Of a stretch of 64,000 bases of DNA, positions 7,862 through 15,288 are shown piece after piece. The notes beneath the pieces were generated by a model. That model saw only the letters and a program-made list of their open reading frames with translations, made no database searches and was not told the origin of the DNA. The stretch comes from Umezawaea endophytica (GTDB taxonomy: Bacteria; Actinomycetota; Actinomycetes; Mycobacteriales; Pseudonocardiaceae): NCBI RefSeq assembly GCF_025061645.1, contig NZ_JANYMP010000022.1, positions 86,072-150,071 of the forward strand, given 5' to 3'. Numbering within the stretch: position 1 is the first letter of the stretch; each line of letters starts with the position of its first letter. Both the position numbers and the translations under genes were made by a program.

Positions 7862-8200
7862 GTGATCCTGCACATCACCAGCGTGGCCGAGTGGGCCACC
7901 AGCCGCGAGCGCGGCGAGGTCCGTCCGGACTCGCTCGCCACCGTCGGCTTCGTGCACTGCTCCGACCCCGGCAGCGTCCACCTGCCCGCGAACCTCCTCT
8001 TCGCGGGCCGCACGGACCTGCTGCTGCTGGTCGTCGACCCCGCCGGCCTGCCGGTGAAGTGGGAACCCGGCGAACCCGAGCACTCGACCGGCATCTGGTT
8101 CCCGCACGTCCACGGGCCGATCCCGGTGGATTCCGTGGTCCGCGTCCTCGACTTCGCGCCCGGCCCCGACGGCGAGTTCGTGCCGCCGACGTCGATCTGA
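7862..8200 (+). CDS. DUF952 family protein
   Basis: 112 aa, small cytoplasmic alpha/beta protein. FVHCSDP near residue 31 and the C-terminal WFPHVHGPIPVDSVV segment are typical of DUF952. Some DUF952 proteins have been proposed to resemble ADP-ribosyltransferase or cyclophilin-like folds, but no activity can be assigned here. The GTG start at 7862 immediately follows a DnaA box, and I see no clear Shine-Dalgarno, so the transcript may be leaderless. Family fairly sure, function unknown. Confidence 0.75.
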   Translation: MILHITSVAEWATSRERGEVRPDSLATVGFVHCSDPGSVHLPANLLFAGRTDLLLLVVDPAGLPVKWEPGEPEHSTGIWFPHVHGPIPVDSVVRVLDFAPGPDGEFVPPTSI

Positions 8201-8208
8201 CGGTCCGA

Positions 8209-8236
8209 GGCAACCAAGGACGTTCCACACGCGTGC
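8209..8236 (+). promoter_or_regulatory. Distal ECF-type promoter of the sigma-factor gene (copy 1)
   Basis: GGCAACC begins at 8209 and GCGTG at 8231, an offset of exactly 22 nt, identical to the copies at 8290 and 9605. An AACC-containing -35 and a CGT-type -10 are typical of ECF promoters. An imperfect inverted repeat (GGCAACC with GGTTGC at 8238) also overlaps this copy. Confidence 0.5.
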
Positions 8237-8289
8237 AGGTTGCGTGCCATTCGCCGACCCGTGCGTGATTTCCGACTTGCCCCGACACT

Positions 8290-8317
8290 GGCAACCGGTG
8301 CGGCTCCTCAGGCGTGT
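8290..8317 (+). promoter_or_regulatory. Proximal ECF-type promoter of the sigma-factor gene (copy 2)
   Basis: GGCAACCGGT, 6 nt, CCTC, 2 nt, GCGTGT. This whole pattern recurs base for base in spacing at 9605-9632 upstream of the second exported paralogue. The predicted start of transcription is near 8324, giving a leader of about 115 nt before the sigma gene. Confidence 0.65.
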
Positions 8318-8438
8318 GCCTTCCGTTGGCAGTCGTGGGGGCTGTCGGGGAGGGGGGCGTGCGGTGTTCGCACCAGTGCACGTCGGGGTCGCGGGGCACG
8401 GCGTCGGAGTGACCGCCGAGTTCAGCGGAGAGAGAGCG

Positions 8439-8927
8439 GTGGTGGAGGACTTCGCTGAGTTCGTCCGTGTGTCGTTGCCCGGTCTGCTCCGGTACGGCCA
8501 CGCGCTGACCGGCAACCCGCACGACGCGGCGGACCTCGTCCAGGGGGTGCTGGAGAAGGTCGGCTCCCGCTGGCAGTCCGTGCTCGGGAAAGGGCCCGAC
8601 CCGCTCGCCTACGTGCGGCGGGCGATGGCCAACGGGCACGTCAGCCGGTGGCGGAGGCTGCGCAGGGAGAATCTCGTCGCGGACTTCCCCGACTCGCCCG
8701 CGCAGGCCGAGGTCGACCGGCTGGAGCACGAACCGCTGTGGCAGGCCATGCGCGAACTGCCGCCGAGGCAGCGCGCGGTCGTCGTCCTGCGGTTCTACGA
8801 GGGCCTGTCGGAAGCGGAGATCGCCGACTCGCTCGGGGTCACGAAGGGCACTGTCAAGAGCCAGAACAGCAAGGCGATGGCTACGTTGCGGACGAAGCTC
8901 GGGTGGCTCGTGGAAAGGAGGGAATGA
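8439..8927 (+). CDS. ECF sigma factor, SigE family of actinobacteria
   Basis: 162 aa. Region 2 covers about residues 10-80 (YGHALTGNPHDAADLVQGVLEK, then YVRRAMANGHVSRWRR). Region 4 covers about 105-160 (LPPRQRAVVVLRFYEGLS, then a helix-turn-helix with LGVTKGTVKSQNSKA). The short form without region 3 fits the ECF class often annotated as SigE family. GTG 8439 (or 8442) follows GCGGAGAGAGAG. It ends in an ATGA overlap with a membrane protein gene, the usual place for an anti-sigma partner. Tandem GGCAACC promoters upstream suggest autoregulation. Confidence 0.88.
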   Translation: MVEDFAEFVRVSLPGLLRYGHALTGNPHDAADLVQGVLEKVGSRWQSVLGKGPDPLAYVRRAMANGHVSRWRRLRRENLVADFPDSPAQAEVDRLEHEPLWQAMRELPPRQRAVVVLRFYEGLSEAEIADSLGVTKGTVKSQNSKAMATLRTKLGWLVERRE

Positions 8928-9601
8928 CCGTGGACCTCGACGACGAGCTGCGCAGGCTGTTCCAGGACCAGAGGTTGGACATCCCGGTCAAACCGGGTGC
9001 GGACGACGCCGTCGTGACCGGCGCGCGCCGGGTGCGGCGCAGGCGCAGGGCGCTGGCCAGTGCCGGCAGCGCGTTCGCGGTGGCCGCGCTGGTGGCGGGA
9101 GGTGTCGCGCTCGCCGGTCTCGGCGGGCCTACGTCCATGCCCCCCGCGGGCCCGGCCCCGTCCACGGTCACCAAGACCGTCTCGGTGGAGCCGAGCACCC
9201 CCGTGAGCGGCTCCGTCGGCTACGGGGTGCTCAAGCTGGGGATGGCCGAGGCGGACGCGGTCTCGACCGGGTTCCTCACCAGGGGGCCGGACGACTCGCT
9301 GGGCTGCCACACGTACTTCACCCAGGGGCACCCGGACGCGGTGGGCGCGGTGGTCATCAGCCCGACGGCGGGCGTCGTCCGGATCACCCTCCCGGACGAC
9401 GCGAAGACGTCGATGGGCATCAGCGTCGGCGCGAGCGTGGCGGATCTGAAAGCGCGGTACCCCAAGGCCGTCGAACACGACTTCGGATTCACCGTCACCG
9501 CGAACGGCACGCCTTCATGGGTCTACGTCTTCCTCGTCGAGTCCGAAGCGGTGACGAGGATAAGAATGCAGCTCGACACGCGGGAATGCTTTCTCACCTG
9601 A
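8924..9601 (+). CDS. Membrane-anchored sigma-linked protein with LGCHTY ectodomain
   Basis: 225 aa. A cytoplasmic N-terminal part of about 45 residues (DDELRRLFQDQRLDIPVKPG, then a basic RRVRRRRRA stretch), one TM helix at about 48-70, a Pro/Thr-rich linker, and an exported domain of about 130 residues. The domain holds KLGMAEADA, LGCHTYFTQG, VVISPTAGV and a terminal RECFL; the two Cys probably pair. Position and topology suggest an anti-sigma factor, but the HxxxCxxC zinc motif of ZAS proteins is absent. The ATG overlaps the sigma stop as ATGA behind a strong AAGGAGGG. The exported domain is shared with the next gene. Confidence 0.7.
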   Translation: MTVDLDDELRRLFQDQRLDIPVKPGADDAVVTGARRVRRRRRALASAGSAFAVAALVAGGVALAGLGGPTSMPPAGPAPSTVTKTVSVEPSTPVSGSVGYGVLKLGMAEADAVSTGFLTRGPDDSLGCHTYFTQGHPDAVGAVVISPTAGVVRITLPDDAKTSMGISVGASVADLKARYPKAVEHDFGFTVTANGTPSWVYVFLVESEAVTRIRMQLDTRECFLT

Positions 9602-9604
9602 CGG

Positions 9605-9632
9605 GGCAACCGGTTTACCCCCTCGTGCGTGT
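9605..9632 (+). promoter_or_regulatory. ECF-type promoter of the second LGCHTY gene (copy 3)
   Basis: GGCAACCGGT at 9605, CCTC at 9621, GCGTGT at 9627: the same motif and spacing as the promoter at 8290. The predicted start near 9639 leaves about 26 nt including GGGGGAG before ATG 9665. This makes the downstream gene a likely member of the sigma factor regulon. Confidence 0.65.
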
Positions 9633-9664
9633 ACTGGACGTCCGACATCGCACGGGGGAGAAAC

Positions 9665-10348
9665 ATGAAGTTCGAACGCAAGTCCGCGACAATCATTTCA
9701 GGGGCCGCACTGGTGCTGGTCGCCGCGATCGGCGGTGGAATCGCGATCGGCGGGGGGAACGACAGCCCGGTCGCGGCGACCACCCCGGTCACGACGACCG
9801 CGAACACCACTGGCGCGTCGTCGTCCGTCCCACCGTCCAGGTCGGAGTCGACGCCCGCTCCGGTCACGCCCGCGGCGATCGAGACGGCGGCTCCGGTCGT
9901 GCAGGCCGTCAAGCACGATCAGGCGGGCAAGGCTGAGGCGACGGGCGAACTCCGACTGGGCATGAGCGAGGAGGAAGCCCTGGCGACCGGACTGCTCACG
10001 ACCCGCGGGAGCGACGACTACCTGGGCTGCCACACCTACTCCACCACGACCTTCCCGGACACGGAGAGGGCCGTGGTGATCAGCCCGACGAGCGGGCTCG
10101 CGCGCATCACGCATCCCAGCTCGTACCGCACGCTCGAAGGGATCGGCGTCGGCTCGACCGCGGGCGACATCCGGGACACCTACGTCAAGGCGAGTGAGAA
10201 CCGGCTCGGGTTCACCCTCTTCCCGTCCAACGAGTCGACGGGGTACTTCGTCTTCCTGCTCGGCGGCGAAGGCAGCCCGTTCCTCGACACCGACGTGGTC
10301 CAGCGGGTGCGGACGCAGCTCCTGGGCGCGGAGTGCTTCCTCGACTGA
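9665..10348 (+). CDS. Exported LGCHTY-domain protein, paralogue of the preceding gene
   Basis: 227 aa. The N-terminus is a signal peptide or anchor (basic KFERKS, hydrophobic at about 12-32), then a Thr/Ser/Pro-rich linker, then the same domain as the previous protein: RLGMSEEEA, LGCHTYSTTTFPD, VVISPTSGL, GIGVGSTAGDI, and terminal AECFLD. It lacks the cytoplasmic part of its neighbour, so it is not an anti-sigma candidate. It may be the exported effector or a ligand that competes with the sensor ectodomain (inference). Its own ECF-type promoter lies at 9605. A convergent-gene terminator follows. Confidence 0.65.
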   Translation: MKFERKSATIISGAALVLVAAIGGGIAIGGGNDSPVAATTPVTTTANTTGASSSVPPSRSESTPAPVTPAAIETAAPVVQAVKHDQAGKAEATGELRLGMSEEEALATGLLTTRGSDDYLGCHTYSTTTFPDTERAVVISPTSGLARITHPSSYRTLEGIGVGSTAGDIRDTYVKASENRLGFTLFPSNESTGYFVFLLGGEGSPFLDTDVVQRVRTQLLGAECFLD

Positions 10349-10355
10349 CGCCCAA

Positions 10356-10389
10356 CCGGCGCCCGCCCCGACCTCGGGACGGGCGCCGG
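10356..10389. terminator. Hairpin between convergent genes
   Basis: CCGGCGCCCG at 10356-10365 pairs perfectly with 10380-10389, and the pairing continues inward with one mismatch. It lies between the exported protein gene and the ferritin gene and can serve both. Confidence 0.65.
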
Positions 10390-10419
10390 CCGCAGGCGCT
10401 CAGGTGGGCGGGTGGAACG

Positions 10420-10977
10420 TCAGAGAGCCCCGCCCGCGGCGCGGGGAGCGTTGGAGTCGCCGTCCTCGCCGACGGACTCGCGGACGAGGAAGTTCTCCAC
10501 GTGGAACAGGTTGCCCTCGGCGCGGTCGACCACGGTGAGCAGCGTGCTCATCGACGCGACCTCCTCGACCTGCTCCTTGAGGAACCACTGGAGGAACTGC
10601 TCACCGATGTAGTCGCCCTCGTCGCGGGCGGTCTTCGCCAGCACCACGATCTGCTCGGTGACGTCCTTCTCCTGCTGGAGCGCGAGCGCGACGGGCTCGC
10701 GGGCGGCGGCGAACTCGGTGCGGACGTCGTCCACGCCCGGAATGGTCACCGGGAGGCCGTTGTCCATCAGGTACTGCACGATCATCATGGCGTGGTTGCG
10801 CTCTTCGAGGGCCTGCTTGTAGAAGTGCGACGCCAGGCGGGGCAGGTCCGCGTTGTCGTACCAGACCGCGACGGCGATGTACTGCTGCGAGGCGGTGAAC
10901 TCGTTGCGCACCTGGGCTTGCAGGAGGTCGTGGAACTTGTTGGTCTTCGTGCCGATTTTCTTCACGTTGAGAGCCAT
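10420..10977 (-). CDS. bfrB: Ferritin, BfrB-like iron-storage protein
   Basis: 185 aa, close to the 181 aa of M. tuberculosis BfrB. It is a four-helix ferritin: EFTASQQYIAVAVWYDNADL in helix A, HFYKQALEERNHAMMIVQYL in helix B with the ferroxidase E..H pair, and GEQFLQWFLKEQVEE in helix D. No haem-binding Met of the bacterioferritin type is obvious. It would form 24-mer cages that oxidise and store iron. ATG 10977 is chosen because MALNVKK matches the family start; the extra upstream residues do not. Two IdeR-like boxes upstream suggest iron-dependent induction. Confidence 0.9.
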   Translation of the reverse strand: MALNVKKIGTKTNKFHDLLQAQVRNEFTASQQYIAVAVWYDNADLPRLASHFYKQALEERNHAMMIVQYLMDNGLPVTIPGVDDVRTEFAAAREPVALALQQEKDVTEQIVVLAKTARDEGDYIGEQFLQWFLKEQVEEVASMSTLLTVVDRAEGNLFHVENFLVRESVGEDGDSNAPRAAGGAL

Positions 10978-11013
10978 GCTGCGACGGTAACCCAATGGTG
11001 GTAAGAATGCATT

Positions 11014-11032
11014 GCAGGTAAGGCTACTGTTC
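11014..11032 (-). promoter_or_regulatory. IdeR/DmdR-like iron box, promoter-proximal copy at ferritin
   Basis: Core AGGTAAGGCTA; about 13 of 19 positions fit the recalled consensus TWAGGTWAGSCTWACCTWA. It lies 37-55 nt upstream of the ferritin start. Weaker than the distal copy. Confidence 0.45.
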
Positions 11033-11053
11033 GTTTGGCGAGGTTATCCAAAC

Positions 11054-11072
11054 AAAGCTTAGGCAAACCTAC
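11054..11072 (-). promoter_or_regulatory. IdeR/DmdR-like iron box, distal copy at ferritin
   Basis: Core TTAGGCAAACCTA; about 15 of 19 positions fit the IdeR consensus. It is 77-95 nt upstream of the ferritin start, a distance that suits activation rather than repression, as described for M. tuberculosis bfrB. Confidence 0.6.
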
Positions 11073-11094
11073 GAATCACCTCGGACAAACGTTT

Positions 11095-11140
11095 GCGCGC
11101 GGTGTGGACCGAATGTCGCAATGCGATCCGCACCGCGCGC
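11095..11140 (-). terminator. Hairpin terminator after the arginine deiminase gene
   Basis: 14-bp arms GCGCGCGGTGTGGA and TCCGCACCGCGCGC with one mismatch, immediately downstream of the stop at 11154 on the minus strand. It separates arginine deiminase transcription from the ferritin control region. Confidence 0.65.
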
Positions 11141-11153
11141 TGTGATGACGATC

Positions 11154-12401
11154 TCAGACCAGCGCGGCCCGGTCGATCGGGCACGACATGCAGCGCGGCC
11201 CACCGCGGCCGGACCCGAGTTCGGAGCCGCTGATCCGCAGCACCTCGACCCCCGCGTCCTCCAGTCGGGCGTTGGTCTCCACGTTCCGCTCGTACGCGAC
11301 GACCAGGCCGGGCGCGACGGCGAGCGTGTTGTTCCCGTCGTCCCACTGCTCGCGCTCCGCGGTCACCGGGTCGAGACCGGTGTCGATCACCCGCAGCCGG
11401 TCGATGCCCATCGCCTCGGCCGCCGCCTCCAGGAACGGCACCGGGCCGTCCACGACCACGCCACCGCTGCCGTCGGCGCGGACCGGGAAGGCGGACAGCG
11501 TGTTGCGCACCGCCGGGTACATGACCACGGCGTCGCGGTCGACCATCGTGCACACGGTGTCCAGGTGCATGGTCGCGCGCTCCTGCACGATCGGCACGGC
11601 CAGCACGGTGTGCGCCAGGCCGTCGGCCAGCGCGGACCGGGCGAACGACTCCGCGCCCGCCGGGGTGGTCCGCTCGCCGACGCCGATCGCGAGCACGCCG
11701 GGCGCGAGCAGCAGCACGTCACCGCCCTCGACGGGCGCCGAGTGCGCGCCGTACGCGCGGCCGGTCTTGCGGAAGCGCGAGTGGTACGCGTAGATCAGGT
11801 CCGTCAGCGCCGTCTCGCGGTCGCGCGCGGGCAGCGCCAGCGACGTGATCGCGACCCGGTCGCCCACCCACACCGACGAGTCGCGGGTGAACAGCAGGTT
11901 CGGCAGCGGGTCGACCGCGAAGTCGATCGGGTGGTGCATCTTGCGCACCAGCGACGCGCCCTCGGCGGCGGGCAGCTCCTCGAACGTCATGCCGGTCATC
12001 AACGCCTGCGCCAGCGGCTCCGGGGCCAGGGTCGACAGGTGCGAGCGCAACGCGTCCGCCAGGTCGATGCCAAGGCGCCGCTCGTTGACCGCGCTGCGGA
12101 TGCCCGCGATCCGCGCCCGCTGGTCGGTCAGCGCCTCCTCCAGCAGGTCCGACAGCAGCAGCACCTCGGCGCCGCGCGAGGTCAGCACCTCGGCGAACGC
12201 GTCGTGCTCCTCCTGCGCGCGGGCCAGCCACGGCACGCCGTCGAACAGCAACTGGTCGTTGTTGCGCGGCGTGAGCCTCTTGAGCTCGTTGCCGGGGCGG
12301 TGCAGCAGCACCGTGCGCAGCGGCCCGACCTCGCTCTCCACCCTGGGGGCGGGGTGCGGTGAACCGTCGATGGCTTCCGTCTCAGCGATGTGCGCAGTCA
12401 C
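11154..12401 (-). CDS. arcA: Arginine deiminase
   Basis: 415 aa, the usual ADI length. Guanidine-modifying (GME) fold motifs are all present: LLHRPGNEL near the N-terminus, [10 protein letters not shown] with the substrate-binding Asp, [18 protein letters not shown] with the catalytic His, and the C-terminal SCP motif with the nucleophilic Cys at 407. It converts L-arginine to citrulline and ammonia in the cytoplasm. No arcB or arcC is adjacent, so it may act in acid or nitrogen metabolism rather than a local ATP-yielding operon. GTG 12401 is chosen from family length; no convincing Shine-Dalgarno is seen, so the start is provisional. Confidence 0.92.
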   Translation of the reverse strand: MTAHIAETEAIDGSPHPAPRVESEVGPLRTVLLHRPGNELKRLTPRNNDQLLFDGVPWLARAQEEHDAFAEVLTSRGAEVLLLSDLLEEALTDQRARIAGIRSAVNERRLGIDLADALRSHLSTLAPEPLAQALMTGMTFEELPAAEGASLVRKMHHPIDFAVDPLPNLLFTRDSSVWVGDRVAITSLALPARDRETALTDLIYAYHSRFRKTGRAYGAHSAPVEGGDVLLLAPGVLAIGVGERTTPAGAESFARSALADGLAHTVLAVPIVQERATMHLDTVCTMVDRDAVVMYPAVRNTLSAFPVRADGSGGVVVDGPVPFLEAAAEAMGIDRLRVIDTGLDPVTAEREQWDDGNNTLAVAPGLVVAYERNVETNARLEDAGVEVLRISGSELGSGRGGPRCMSCPIDRAALV

Positions 12402-12540
12402 ATTTCGGAGGGTAACCCGTTCGCGAAGAAATAATCTGCGCCAAGTGGCCCAGATTGCGTGAAGTCGATCGTAAGAACGCCTGCAAGTAGTGAATTGTTC
12501 AGCAGATCGGGGTTTGGGCAAGCGAATCGTTGTTCGAGTG

Positions 12541-13335
12541 CTAGGGCAGCCAGGACACGTGGCCGCGGAGCACCGAGTAACCGACGAAAGCCACCACGTC
12601 GAGGATCGTGTGCGCCAGGACCAGCACCCACAGCCGGTTCGTCCGCTGCCACACCCGGCCGAACACCAGACCCATCACCACGTTGCCGACGAAACCGCCG
12701 AACCCCTGGTACAGGTGGTACGAGCCGCGCAGGACCGAACTCGCCAGCAGCGCCTTGTTCTCCGACCAGCCGAACTGCCGGAACCGGGTCAGCAGGTAGC
12801 CGACGACCAGCGCCTCCTCGGCCCACGCGTTGCCCGCGGCCGCGAGGATCAGCACGACGGGCCGCCACCACGTGTCGTCCAGCGTCGACGGCTGCACGGC
12901 GAGGTTGAAGCCCAGGTTGTAGGAGACCAGGTAGAACACCAGGCCGGGGATGCCGATGACCGCGGCCAGCCCGAGGCTGCCCAGCGCGTCCGGCCCGATC
13001 CGGGTCCGGTCCAGGCCGATCATCCCGAGCTTGATGCCGCCGCGCCACAGCAGGTAGAGGCCGAGCCCGCCCCACGCGGCCAGTTGCAGCACGCTGAGGA
13101 GCTGCGCGAGCAGGTCCAGCAGGTCGAACCGCGCCTGCTGCACGTTCAGCGCGACCGACTGCTGGCTCAGCGGGATCGGTCGCAGCAGGCTGTCCAGCAG
13201 CCGGACCAGGCTCCGGAGCCCGGACAGGCCGAGGGTCACGCTGAAGACGATCAGCAGCTCGACCTGGTAGCCGCGGTGCTGCTCCTTCGGGAGCACTTCG
13301 GGGAACGCGGGGCGTTCGGGTGACAGCCAGTTCAC
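12541..13335 (-). CDS. CPBP-family intramembrane metalloprotease (Abi/CAAX-like)
   Basis: 264 aa with about six to seven hydrophobic segments. The catalytic signatures of the CPBP family are in the C-terminal half in order: [13 protein letters not shown] (EE), [10 protein letters not shown] (R...H), and the final HTILD (H...D/N). CPBP proteins cleave membrane substrates or, in eukaryotes, prenylated CAAX proteins; bacterial roles include bacteriocin immunity and anti-sigma processing. Target unknown. GTG 13335; it is followed on the same strand by arginine deiminase after 139 bp, a gap with no other gene. Confidence 0.85.
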   Translation of the reverse strand: MNWLSPERPAFPEVLPKEQHRGYQVELLIVFSVTLGLSGLRSLVRLLDSLLRPIPLSQQSVALNVQQARFDLLDLLAQLLSVLQLAAWGGLGLYLLWRGGIKLGMIGLDRTRIGPDALGSLGLAAVIGIPGLVFYLVSYNLGFNLAVQPSTLDDTWWRPVVLILAAAGNAWAEEALVVGYLLTRFRQFGWSENKALLASSVLRGSYHLYQGFGGFVGNVVMGLVFGRVWQRTNRLWVLVLAHTILDVVAFVGYSVLRGHVSWLP

Positions 13336-13380
13336 CTGTGCAAGCTAGCCGCGTCCGCGTTCTCGTGCTGTCGTCGCAGG

Positions 13381-14163
13381 TCAGGCCGTGCCGGTCTGGG
13401 CCAGGAACGGGCAGCCGACCAGGCGGCGCAGCTCGACCGAGAGCTCCTTCGACGACTCGACCGGGCGGGAGAACGCGATCCGCACGTCGTGGTCCGTGTC
13501 CGCGGCCTCCACCCGCAGCCGCAACCCGAACCGGTCGAGGCCCAGCGGGCGGACGTGGCCACCGCGCAACTCCTCCGGCAGGTGCTTCGCGAGCATCGAC
13601 ACCACGTCCCGGTGCGACAGCTCCAGGTGCCGCAGCCAGTGGTCCTCGTGCGCGCAGAACGGGTCCGGCGTCGCCGCAGCGAACTGCTCGGGCCGCAGCG
13701 AACTCGTGCCCTCGGCGTCGGCGATCACCATGGACGCCGGGCTCAGCCGCAGCACCGTGGCGCCGTGACCGGCGTCCAGCAGGCGGGGGTCCGCCTTCTG
13801 GTCGGCGACCGCGAGCACCTCGTCCCGCGCCTCCTGGCCGTCCAGCGCCCGGAGCCAGCCGGTGATCCACAGCAGGCCGCGGACCGGTTCGCGCAACTGC
13901 ACGGGCGCGTGGTCGGCGACCTCCAGCATCGCCGTCACCTCGGCGCGGGGCGCCTGCCACGCCGACGCGACCAGCGGGTGGTCGTCGGGCATCAGCAGCG
14001 TCGCGGTGCCGTTCGCGTGCACGTGGTGCAGCAGCGGGCTGATCCGCACGCCGTCGGTGGTGTCGCCCGCGGAGGGCAGCACGGCGGCTCGGCCGCCACG
14101 GGCGGCGATCGTGCGGGCGCGCTCGGCCGCGTGGGGGGCAGGCGGACGTCGGTGCTCGGTCAC
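13381..14163 (-). CDS. DUF2470 / HugZ-like flavin-barrel protein, iron-regulated
   Basis: 260 aa. The N-terminal two thirds look like a pyridoxamine-phosphate-oxidase-type split barrel (VRISPLLHHVHANGTATLLMPDDHPL; LITGWLRAL-type strand near 125). The last 80 residues are DUF2470 (HLELSHRDVVSMLAKHLPEEL). HugZ-type proteins of this build bind haem and release iron from it, so haem use or iron mobilisation is a reasonable guess. GTG 14163 has GGAGGTGAA 2 nt upstream, and an iron box sits directly against that ribosome-binding site, so iron repression fits the role. Confidence 0.72.
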   Translation of the reverse strand: MTEHRRPPAPHAAERARTIAARGGRAAVLPSAGDTTDGVRISPLLHHVHANGTATLLMPDDHPLVASAWQAPRAEVTAMLEVADHAPVQLREPVRGLLWITGWLRALDGQEARDEVLAVADQKADPRLLDAGHGATVLRLSPASMVIADAEGTSSLRPEQFAAATPDPFCAHEDHWLRHLELSHRDVVSMLAKHLPEELRGGHVRPLGLDRFGLRLRVEAADTDHDVRIAFSRPVESSKELSVELRRLVGCPFLAQTGTA

Positions 14164-14165
14164 CG

Positions 14166-14198
14166 TTCACCTCCAAAAGTTAGGTGAGCCTAACTTGG
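14166..14198 (-). promoter_or_regulatory. Iron box plus ribosome-binding site of the DUF2470 gene
   Basis: A perfect 8-bp inverted repeat AAGTTAGG / CCTAACTT spans 14177-14196 with a 4-bp centre. About 15 of 19 positions fit the IdeR/DmdR1 consensus. GGAGGTGAA follows at 14174-14166. A repressor bound here would cover the transcription start. It is the best-conserved iron box in the window. Confidence 0.75.
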
Positions 14199-14262
14199 AG
14201 TTGCCTGGAGACGGAAGACCTTCACCCGTCGTAACCTCTTCGTCGTCAGGCGGAGGTGGCCT

Positions 14263-14748
14263 GTGGCTGTGCCGAACAAGCCGTCCACCGAAGGTGCGGC
14301 CCGATACGACAAGTGGACCCGACGCTGCCTGGAACGCGCCAGTCGAAAGGCGCTGACCTGGTCCTTCATCGGCGTGCTCGCCTTCGTCGCCCAGTTGCTG
14401 CTCGTCTACCAGGTGGGCACGGCGTCGATCCTGCCCGTGTTCCTGCTGGTCGCGTCGGCCGTCGTCTTCGTCTTCATCCTCCGAAGACGTCCACCCGTTG
14501 GGATGATCCTCGGGAACGAGCCGTGGAACCAGGTCCAGGTCCGCTGGGAGGGCCGCTACCTCGTCGTCGCGGGCACCAGACCCGTCGTCCTCGCCGTCCA
14601 GGGCGTCGGCCCGCTCCTCCGCGGCCGGGTCCGCCGCCACCGCCGGGCTTGGCTGGTCGACCCGGACCAGGAGGGCCGCACGGTGGTCGCGTTCCGCGGG
14701 GTCCCGAAGCTCTTCCCGGCCAAGGTGCTGACACGGGTGTTTGGTTGA
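14263..14748 (+). CDS. Small membrane protein, first of a paralogous pair
   Basis: 161 aa. About 35 soluble residues (KWTRRCLERASRKAL), two adjacent TM helices at about 38-82, then a basic cytoplasmic tail of 75 residues with W..V.VRWEGRYL and KLFPAKVL. No family recognised. The next gene has the same plan and similar landmarks (DEWTARCLARADHRAL, two TM helices, WHAVNARF), so the two arose by duplication. GTG 14263 follows GGAGGTGGCC. The iron box upstream faces the other way, but lies only 66 bp away and could influence both genes. Confidence 0.6.
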   Translation: MAVPNKPSTEGAARYDKWTRRCLERASRKALTWSFIGVLAFVAQLLLVYQVGTASILPVFLLVASAVVFVFILRRRPPVGMILGNEPWNQVQVRWEGRYLVVAGTRPVVLAVQGVGPLLRGRVRRHRRAWLVDPDQEGRTVVAFRGVPKLFPAKVLTRVFG

Positions 14749-14778
14749 TCATCTCGATGGGGTATCTGTAGAGGTGAC

Positions 14779-15261
14779 ATGAGCACCGCGGAGACGATCA
14801 GCGACGAGTGGACCGCGCGGTGCCTGGCGCGCGCGGACCACCGGGCCCTCGGCTACCTGTCCCTGGCGATCGGCACCGCCCTCCTCGTCGTCGCGCTGTG
14901 GATGGCGCTCGACTCCAAGTGGGTCCTGATCCTCTTCCCCCTGTGCGTGGAACTGGCCGTCCCCGGCCTGCGCCACTTCATCGACCGCCCCAAGGTCAAG
15001 CGCCTCGTCCGCGACCACACCTGGCACGCCGTCAACGCCCGCTTCGTCCCCGGCCGCGCCCGCATCGGCAGGCAGGCGTTCCTGGAGATCGCGGGCTCCG
15101 ACCGCAGCTACCTCCGCGTCTCGGAGATGCCCGAGCGCGTCCGCGACCACGTCCGCACCACCGGCCGCCTGTGGATGGCGGGCCCGGACGACGGCGGCCG
15201 CACCGCCGTGATCACCGAACGGCACCTCTACCTGATCCTCGGCCGCATCGTGATCCGCTGA
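14779..15261 (+). CDS. Small membrane protein, second of a paralogous pair
   Basis: 160 aa. W..RCL.RA...AL opening, two TM helices at about 27-65, then a basic soluble domain rich in Arg (VKRLVRDHTWHAVNARF; ITERHLYLILGRIVIR). The fold beyond the membrane pair resembles a PH-like strand pattern, but I would not name it. It is separated from its paralogue by 30 bp and from the next gene by 27 bp, so the three probably form one transcript. Function unknown. Confidence 0.6.
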   Translation: MSTAETISDEWTARCLARADHRALGYLSLAIGTALLVVALWMALDSKWVLILFPLCVELAVPGLRHFIDRPKVKRLVRDHTWHAVNARFVPGRARIGRQAFLEIAGSDRSYLRVSEMPERVRDHVRTTGRLWMAGPDDGGRTAVITERHLYLILGRIVIR

Positions 15262-15288
15262 GGACTGAGGACCACGGAAAGGCAATCA

